Source: Corbicula japonica (taxonomy: Eukaryota; Mollusca; Bivalvia; Venerida; Cyrenidae). Taken from it: 64,000 bases of DNA. Shown here piece by piece: positions 56,870-64,000 of this stretch (its first letter is position 1; the number at the start of each line of letters is the position of its first letter). The notes under the pieces were generated by a model. It searched no databases and had not been told where the DNA came from. It saw only the letters and a list, made by a program, of their open reading frames with translations. Made by a program: the position numbers and the translations under genes. The stretch spans positions 8,392,991-8,456,990 of the forward strand of contig JAZAYU010000015.1 in the NCBI GenBank assembly GCA_038501625.1, in the 5' to 3' direction.

Positions 56870-57050
56870 TACAATAAAACTCCTCATTAAGACCAACCCG
56901 AAATTAAGTCCAACCCAGTAATAAGACCACTATTTAAATTACCCCTTTAACAGTTTGCAATAATTTCTATCCCGAAGGTAAGGCCACACCAGTATAAAGA
57001 CCACTTTTGTCCAGTCCCCTGGGTGGTCTTATTTGAAGTGTTTAACTGTA
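56870..57050. mobile_element. 181-bp TA-flanked MITE
   Basis: TACAATAAAACTCCTCATTA then AGACCAACCC at the left; GGGTGGTCTTATTTGAAGTG then TTTAACTGTA at the right, an imperfect inverted repeat of about 30 bp. AAGACCAC motifs recur inside. Confidence 0.6.
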
Positions 57051-57764
57051 TGTGTTTAGTGGGAGATGTATCTGCCCAATCGTATTATGTTATTAATCTA
57101 GTGAATTTATTTTGTCCTTGTTATAGGGCCAAGGGTAGTTATATTAGCCGCAAAACCGATGGCTAATAATTCTGCATGAGGCCAAGTAATTTGGCAAATG
57201 TGAATTCACTTTATTAATCACAATATTATTAAAACAGAATAAAAAATATCAAAATTATTTGAAGACTAAACTGGGAAAATATGAGAATTGCTGGGGTGAT
57301 GTGAGATTGTAAATTAACAATTTCCGATCCTTCATCGAAACCAACATTTAAAGTACATTTATAGTTTCAGATGGTACAAACTTGACAACAAAAACTACAA
57401 TAATAACCATTTATTATAAGAGCATTTACACAGTTTTAAAATTGATGAACCACGACTGATTTAACACATTCAGCATTCTAACATGTCTAAAGTAGGTGTA
57501 TTATTGCTTACAAACAAGTCCGACCGCTCCTGGCGTTTCTGATTCATGAAAACATGTTTTTTTTTAATATTCATACGACCAGTCCCATGTTTTGTTTGTA
57601 ATGTTTCTTATTTATTATTATAAAAGCTGTTTCTTACTAATGTCTCTTTTTTAACGCAAATGATCTCTTACAAATACTTTTATTTAATTAAATTTTAATG
57701 CAACACTTTTTTTACCTCGGTTTTGATTGAGTTTATTCTATTAAGTTGTATAATAGATTAAAAG

Positions 57765-57960
57765 GGAACTTTGAAAGCCATCGAACACGACAAATAAAAA
57801 AAAATATTGCAGGTTTGATTGAGCCTGTTCATGGACAGTAATGGAAATGCATATTACTGTCCAAGCCGCCTAGCCCCGGGTTGAGCGCCTCTCAATATTT
57901 ACACTAATAAACAGTAAAATTTTGACCATCCCAAGCGATGGTATAAATGTATTTAGTGTA
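57765..57960 (-). repeat. GGCTAGGCGG interspersed repeat, minus copy
   Basis: GGAACTTTGAAAGCCATCGA, GAGCCTGTTCATGGACAGTA, ACTGTCCAAGCCGCCTAGCC and CCATCCCAAGCGATGGTATA in order. Confidence 0.65.
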
Positions 57961-58127
57961 GCACAGTATGGAGGCTATCAGAGATTTAAAAAAATCTCGT
58001 ATTTATGGAATAAAATTACAGTCAAACTTGTCTTCAAAGTCCTCACAAGGGATAACCCAAAGGTGGTCATTGAAGACAGGTGGTCTTTGTTCACAGGTGG
58101 TTTTTCGCAGTCTCCTAGGTCTATTAT

Positions 58128-58475
58128 CAGTGTGGCGATACCACGTGACTTTTTGGATGTCGTGCACACACAAAATCCCTCGCTTCGATCAGATAAAGAG
58201 CACAGTTCTTCTGTTAAAAAGCATTTTCATTGACATTCAACCTCCGTTATCCATCGGCTGCCGTTTTCACAAACATTAAAAGACAATTTTTGTTTGAAAG
58301 TGTGAATGATAATGGAGGTTGAATGTTAATGAAAATGCTTTTGTACAGAAGTACGGTGCTCCTTATCTGATCGACATCGGTCCAGAAAATGCTGAGAAAT
58401 AAGCAAAAACCTACCTGAAGCGAGTGATTTTGTGTGTGCAGGAGATCCAAATAGTCACGTGGTATAGCCACCCTG
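58128..58475. mobile_element. 348-bp hAT-like MITE
   Basis: Ends CAGTGTGGCGATACCACGTG and CACGTGGTATAGCCACCCTG form a 22-bp inverted repeat with CAG tips as in hAT elements; inverted homology continues inward (TGTGTGCAGG-type and GAGCAC stretches). ATTAT flanks both sides (58123-58127, 58476-58480), only five of the eight bases expected for hAT. Confidence 0.65.
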
Positions 58476-58539
58476 ATTATGTAAGTATTAAAAAGGGGAA
58501 CACGCGTTTAAACAAAAAAGGCATTTCATCATTTAACTT

Positions 58540-59714
58540 CACGGGGACGATTTTTTTCGCGCAAAAACCACCGGGACGTGAATTCGCGCAATTGTATAAT
58601 TAAATGTATTCAGACAGAATGTTAAAAGGTTAAGTTTCGCCTAGGTTTGAATATTGCGCAATCAAACAGGCGCGAAATACGTGAAAACTAATCCCACTCT
58701 CAATAAAGTGATAGCATAGCTGCTTGCAAACTATCTATCGTTGAACTTAACATACCGATTGAAATATTTCAAGTGCAGGTCACCTCACAAAAGATTTCGA
58801 TGCGAGGGTTTGTTTACATTTGGCGTATGTGATAACAAATTTCTAAATAATCAAACGCGAAAGCCCTTAAAATGAAATTGATACAATTTAACTTGTTAAA
58901 CTAGAATAATATGCATACCTCAAAGCAGAAAAAAACAACAACGAAAGTGGTCCAATTTCATGTTATTTTCTGAGGGCTGTTGAGGTAGACCTTTAGAGTT
59001 GTGTGTTTAAAGTATTATTTTGAACATAAAGGAGGGGTTCGTTATCATTATAAATTTGGATCGACTGTTATTATATGGAGACCATGCACTCTTGAATAAT
59101 TTGTTTATCTAAGTAACCATGAGAGATACTGATTTCAAATTTGGGTGGTGAATAGTTGGCGGTCAGGAAAAGTACAGAGCACAAGAACCATAACTCTACC
59201 ATCACTATTTACAAAGCCCCTTTTTATAATGAATTAACTTGTATGGAAGTTATCTCAGAAACAACAAAACAAAAAATAAATCTTAAATTAAAATAAAATT
59301 TTTCAAGAAAGTGAAGGAAACGATTTAACAGGAATCAAAAACGATAAATGCGAATGAATAGTTCTGCATTTGTATTTCGTTCGGCAATTTGTTTGGTTGC
59401 ATAAAAAGTGACACTTGCATGTTAGGTATAACTATAAAAAAACATCATCCCCACACAGCCGAACAGAAAGACAAAAAAGGAGTCATGTGTTTATTAATTG
59501 ATTTATTTCAAGCAAGACGTCACAAATACCAAAAATTAGAGAATTGAGGGGTTACCGAATTGAAAAGGGTTTAAACAAGGTTCTAAGGTGCAACTTCACA
59601 CTTGCCTCATCAGGCTCTCACATGAATAAACAAGTAATAAGTTTCTAAGTGCAACTTGGTCAAACAGAAAATTTAACTTTTTAATGCCATTTGTACTTGT
59701 TTCTTCTTTTTCAG
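58540..59714. other. Repeat remnants upstream of the SLC28 gene
   Basis: A diverged GCGCGAA-type MITE occupies about 58540-58720, and a piece of the CCCCACACAGCC dispersed repeat lies near 59440-59610. Polypyrimidine followed by AG at 59713-59714 is a probable 5'UTR acceptor for the transporter; the upstream exon is not identified. Confidence 0.45.
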
Positions 59715-59765
59715 AAGAGTTGATACACAGGACCTACTGTAACTGGCTTTTTCTCGCATTGAACC

Positions 59766-62700
59766 ATGTCGGTGGAAATGAAGGGGATACGTCCCCTAGT
59801 GGAAGGATCTGAAAAACCGTCAAACGGGGGCTACGACAACACCGCCTTTCAGAATGAACAACCGGTTAGTTTTAACTTTTAGCTTAAATGATTATAAGAC
59901 CATAAACCTGAGATTGAGACCAGTCTCGAATCCCAAACATTTGATTGGTTGAAACTTTTTATATATTTTGAAGTGATACCAGTGAATTTCTTAAACTTGT
60001 TGAGAAATATAAAATGCACGAGCATTAATTGGGTTTGTGACTGCGGCTAGTCAAGTGCCAGTGGGATGTGGTTAACATTTTTTTCAAAATAAGGGAAACT
60101 TATATATGTACCTTTAGGTGACCTACTAGCATAAATTCCTCGGACATACGTCGGTTGTAAACAAACGGTTGACTGTCTGTCCTCATTTAAGATAACCACA
60201 TATCTTTCGTTCAAAAGGTTACAGTTATAATGTCAATTTATCGTCAGTTACGTCGCTTTTAAATACTGTGAATTCCCCTGTCATTCGCGGGGGAGTTCTA
60301 TTTTCGCACATTTTATGTTCGCAAAAAGTCCGAGTCATTGTGTTTCAACATCCACGAAACTATGCACCCCACCCCCTGGAAATAGACGTTTTGAATGCAC
60401 GAAATTTTATATCCACAAACTAAGGCGATAGAGCCGTTTGCTTTCATGAACCTTTTTATTCACTTTCTTAAAAGAAAATTATCTGAATTACCATTTGAAA
60501 GGAACCTGAATTGTTATCGTAAACCATCCAAAGAGTTAAAACAGCGTAATTCAGGTTCCTGTGGTATGTTCAATTTCACGACAATGCTTTAATTTACGGC
60601 AACCAGAACGTGCATGGTACAAAAGAATATGAACTTCGTGTTTATTTTTTGTGTTCTGTTAGTTTTGTAAAGAAATGCAAGATGTCGCGAAGAGGTCACG
60701 AAACATAAAAATTAATTGAAATAAACGGAGCATTCAACAAATGTTGACTCTTTGTAAATTTTAAAGGATACAAGCAAAATTTTAATTATTACAATAAAAG
60801 AAATCTTCAGCCCTATAATATGCGAAATACCACAGGAAAAAAAACTTAAACCTTTTTGTATAATTTGGAATATTCTTTTATTATAAGCATGTTTTAACTA
60901 TGGTTTCATGTTACCAACGTTAACATTTGTCGCAGAATAAAAAGAGAAGCCAAACTTTGTACGAACAATCTCGGAAATTAGGAATTATAAATCAATCTAT
61001 ACTTTTAGTAAATATATTTTTGGAGTGACGTCGGAAACTGCTGATTTAACTTCAATACTGATTTCTTGGCCCAAGCTGGAGACCAGTCTCAAATCTCAAG
61101 CATCTGATTGGCTGAAATGGCGACCAGTTGCCATTTCAGCCAATCAGATGCTTGAGATTTGAGACTGGTCTCTGAACTCAGTTTTATTATCTTAGACCCA
61201 TATTTATTTACTGTAACATATTTTACAGCAATTTAATGATTTACAACATACACAAATATTAGGATAATTTTGAAGTATGTTCATGCATGAAATATCGGTT
61301 TAAATGATTCGCAAATGTCTCGTTAGCTTTATAGAATCATTTGTCGCTTTAATGCACAATCGGTATCGAAATAAAATAGAGTTGTATCGTGTTTACACTA
61401 AGGGGACGAATTACATATGAAAATGCATTAAAATGCACTTAACCGAGAAGTAAAAAAAAACAGACGCTTAAAACTTTCTTCGGCAGTACACGTGTTCTCT
61501 CTATACACCATTTATATTCGTAAAAAGATTATTTTAATCTATTTACGCTGGTTATAGTTACTTCTGACATATAACATTGCCTGACATATTTTCAAGTTAA
61601 GAGAGTGTAACCATTATAACAAGTCTGTATTGTTGCTGTAAATAACTTTGTTTATTATTTATTGTAATCAAGTATTTCTATAGGATTTCGGGTCTCAAAA
61701 GGTTTGAACCAACCCACAGCAGTTTGGATACTAAGAAATGACTAGTTTATAAACTAGTTTATAACTTCCTGTACGCGCGTACGTGTACATGGCTTATTCA
61801 TTCACCTCAGAACGTCCAGAATGCACTTGACTGTACGATTGTTTTCAAAAATATTTGGGGAATGGCGATGCGTGACATGTCACACAAATCCTCTAGCACG
61901 AATATAAATCTACATGAATCGATAGGTAGCTCTTTCTCCCCTGATGGTGAGGAGAAAGAGAAAAAATCTGTGTTTTGTTACCATATCGCGAGGTAAAAAT
62001 GATACTTATCAAAATCTTGGAAAATAAGGACGTATGTCGGTGTTACAAAACAGTATTGCATTATTACTTATGTTACTCCAAATCGCACATCGGGCTAAAT
62101 AACTAGGGTACACATGTTCATTTGCTTTGCGCTCAATTAGAGACCCAACGCAGTGTTTCGCTGCTTTTTGGTCCGTTTGGAAAATGAATCAGTTCTCTTA
62201 CATTTGGTTGGATAATTCTTAGTTCTATTGCTGCTGACTTCTCAGGTTGATAATAGGACTGAACTTCATATCAATATATGCTTATGATTTGAGACAATTT
62301 TCCTTTTTCGGTTTAAGGAAACATTTAAGATAATGTACAACTGTATTTGTGGTTCCGTTCACTGATCGAAAGTCGACCTCATTCGCTGTTCATTAAAAGA
62401 GTTGTGTGCGGAAATCTATACCAATTCCTTCATCATGCAGAAAATACGGTGAACAAACTTATTGAAATAGACCCGGATGAATATCCGTCCATCCAAACTC
62501 GAGTTGCGAAACATTGAACATAGGCCTACTCGAAACAAGTAAATAATTATCTGTTATATGCAAAACTTTAGTATGTTACCCTTCCATTTTTTGCTTTATT
62601 AGAATCATGCCGAAGAATACCGTGTAGACACAGAAGATATTGACACCAAGGTGGCGACAGAATTGGCGGAAGAGGAGGATGACTACGAATATAACGCTTA

Positions 62701-63718
62701 CCAAAGAGGATTGCTAGCTTTACAAGATGGTATCAGTAAATTCTTCACCCGGCACAAGACCGTGATTTGGACTTCTGTAGGAATTATTCTTTTACTTGCC
62801 TACTTTGTATACCTAGGACTAGCCCTTCACTACAAGTGAGTAAACTTAATAAATCACATGAAACGATTCGAATTGTACGAGTATATGTTGCTGTTTTGAA
62901 GATGGCGAAACATGACTTTAAACAAAGTATATTGTTGTAAAACCGCAATGGAGAACTTGCGCGCCCCGAGAAAAATTAAGCAATTCTAAGTCATTTCTAA
63001 AATAGTCGCAAGACACCGGAACGCCAATCCGTTAAAAATGTGACTCAGAATTTGCAAATAGAAACAATGATGTTCGAATATTTTTAAAGTTTTACTGTTA
63101 ACTGTACGTCTAAACTTAATTAAGCTTTATTCGAGATTTAATTTGATTTTGATGGCTAAGTTATTTATTGAACACGGGTGTTAAATAAAAAATCGTAAAA
63201 AATCTCCCCGTACATTAAATCAATGCTGTTATCAATTACGGCATTTGGAGACGTTGGGCGCGCTACATTTAATGTGTTTCGCTCAACTCGAATCTAGGCG
63301 ACGTGGGCAGTAATAATGCATTTCTAATACTGCTCATAAACAGGCTCAAACAGACGGAGTCTGCAATATTTTGATTTGTGTCGTGTTCTATGGCTTTCAA
63401 AGTTCCCTTTTCATCTATTTATAAATATTCGTTTCTGTTCGTTTTGTAGATTCGGGGATGAGGGCTCGTGGCGTCTGCTGGGATTCACTATATTTGGTGT
63501 TTTGCTTTTGGTTGGCATCAAATTGTACAACGCATACGAGACTCAGATTGACAAGTGGTGGGAGAGCACGAGTGATGCACGAAATTCCCGTGCCGTTGAC
63601 AAGTGTGGAACTTTTGTTACGTGGTATGTTTGCTTTTTCCATTCTCTAAGAAATCATAAATGATAAAATAATAATAATGTCTAAAATAATTTTAAATATA
63701 TAGTATATATACGTTACC

Positions 63719-63774
<56 letters not shown>

Positions 63775-63974
63775 CGATGATAATGATGATGATCATGATC
63801 ATGATAATGATGATTAATTTTTCTGCCAGGTTTCTAAGGGTGGGAGTTTTTGTTGCGGTCACCGCCTACGTCATCGTTGATATCGCCATCGATCACCCTG
63901 ACAACCTGATCTCTGTCGCCGGCATGTGCCTGTACATCATCATATTTTATATCACTTCCATAAATCCAGCCAGG
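59766..63974 (+). CDS. SLC28A3-like: SLC28-type concentrative nucleoside transporter, first four coding exons
   Basis: Exons 59766-59864, 62603-62835, 63450-63623 and 63830-63974 join in phase with GT/AG borders (217 residues) and the gene continues beyond the window (GTAAGG at 63975). The N-terminus is cytoplasmic and acidic, with NGGYDNTAFQNE resembling the YSNVGFQNE region of vertebrate CNT3. Membrane segments are about 82-105 (VIWTSVGIILLLAYFVYLGL), 118-135, 167-187 and 192-212. The order of TM segments, the RHKT loop before TM1 and the SINPAR end after TM4 match the pre-transport-core part of SLC28 proteins. The nucleoside- and sodium-binding residues lie downstream and are not visible, so specificity cannot be judged. 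Family members import nucleosides with sodium or protons across the plasma membrane. A CCATG context supports the start. Confidence 0.85.
59898..59960 (+). repeat. Half copy of the CCAAT palindromic MITE, SLC28 intron 1
   Basis: AGACCAGTCTCGAATCCCAA followed by ATTTGATTGGTTGAAAC; the second arm is absent. Confidence 0.55.
60255..60425 (+). repeat. TACTGTGAATTC-type repeat, SLC28 intron 1
   Basis: ATACTGTGAATTCCCCTGTC, then TTCGCACATTTTATGTTCGC and CACGAAATTTTATATCCAC; the repeated TTCGC/CGAA pattern matches the TA-MITE relatives at 26521-26731. Confidence 0.45.
61079..61172. mobile_element. CCAAT-containing palindromic MITE, SLC28 intron 1
   Basis: Two perfect 43-bp arms around an eight-base spacer: GAGACCAGTCTCAAATCTCA, AGCATCTGATTGGCTGAAAT, GGC. 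Weaker homology continues outward on the right (CTCAGTTTTATTATCTTAGA). Confidence 0.85.
63240..63420 (+). repeat. GGCTAGGCGG interspersed repeat, SLC28 intron 2
   Basis: TCTAGGCGACGTGGGCAGTA, TACTGCTCATAAACAGGCTC, GTCTGCAATATTTTGATTTG and TGTCGTGTTCTATGGCTTTC; it ends about 30 bp before the exon 3 acceptor. Confidence 0.65.
63719..63815 (+). repeat. (GAT)n microsatellite, SLC28 intron 3
   Basis: About 18 uninterrupted GAT units followed by imperfect GAT/CAT units; it ends less than 20 bp before the exon 4 acceptor in an intron of only 206 bp. Confidence 0.9.
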
Positions 63975-64000
63975 GTAAGGCTCCTTCTTATTAAAGCACA

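Larger units (their letters stand above)
51885..57764. other. Gene-free interval
   Basis: No exon recognised. It contains a diverged GCGCGAA-type MITE (about 52450-52660), a GGCTAGGCGG repeat fragment (about 53265-53400), an inverted repeat (53514-54234), (TTTTG)n at about 54985-55015, the CAT microsatellite (about 55660-55890), a GATC-hairpin fragment (about 56625-56700) and an inverted-repeat MITE (56870-57050). Open frames across the microsatellite are low-complexity artefacts. Confidence 0.45.

Overview
The window looks like AT-rich nuclear DNA of a bivalve mollusc, most likely a heterodont or venerid clam such as Mercenaria (inference). The reasons are: vertebrate-like split genes (PNKD, an SLC28-type transporter) with consensus GT/AG introns; single-exon Cys-loop receptor genes of the kind expanded in molluscs; and a very dense load of short fold-back elements, among them a nested GATC-containing hairpin family and the AGCTCACCTG family, which I associate with clam genomes. 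No organellar or bacterial features are seen.

Layout. (1) About 1-21.9 kb holds four intronless genes for nicotinic-receptor-like Cys-loop channel subunits, two on + (1979-3274, 6227-7528) and two on - (13046-14329, 20220-21494). The two minus genes and their flanks form a segmental duplication of about 2.5 kb. All four keep a cation-type pore but lack the canonical acetylcholine-binding aromatic residues and the loop C vicinal cysteines. (2) 21.9-25.6 kb is a 5'-truncated LINE with a nearly complete reverse transcriptase ORF. (3) 25.9-28.8 kb is a common interspersed repeat split by a 2.5-kb long-armed inverted-repeat element (26137-28650). (4) 30354-34277 is a 3.9-kb element with terminal inverted repeats of about 528 bp and a perfect 8-bp target duplication, carrying a C-terminally truncated PIF1-like helicase; a paralogous empty site lies at about 15.5 kb. 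(5) 35842-43050 is the metallo-beta-lactamase-fold hydrolase PNKD: eight exons are resolved, the first exon(s) are not found, and its introns are full of repeats, including two decayed copies of one exon. (6) 43-59.7 kb is gene-poor and repeat-rich. It includes a 405-bp LTR-bounded element without genes (50402-50806) whose 143-bp LTRs each contain a tRNA-like module. (7) 59766-63974 holds the first four coding exons of an SLC28 concentrative nucleoside transporter, which runs off the window end.

The genes do not form one pathway: the channels are a local tandem family, while PNKD and SLC28 are independent housekeeping or transport genes. The two strongest candidates for something undescribed are the LTR mini-element with a tRNA-like body inside its LTRs (analogous in design to plant Cassandra elements, which carry 5S rRNA) and the long-TIR, 8-bp-TSD element carrying a PIF1 helicase. 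All alignments were made by eye; boundaries of diverged repeats are approximate.
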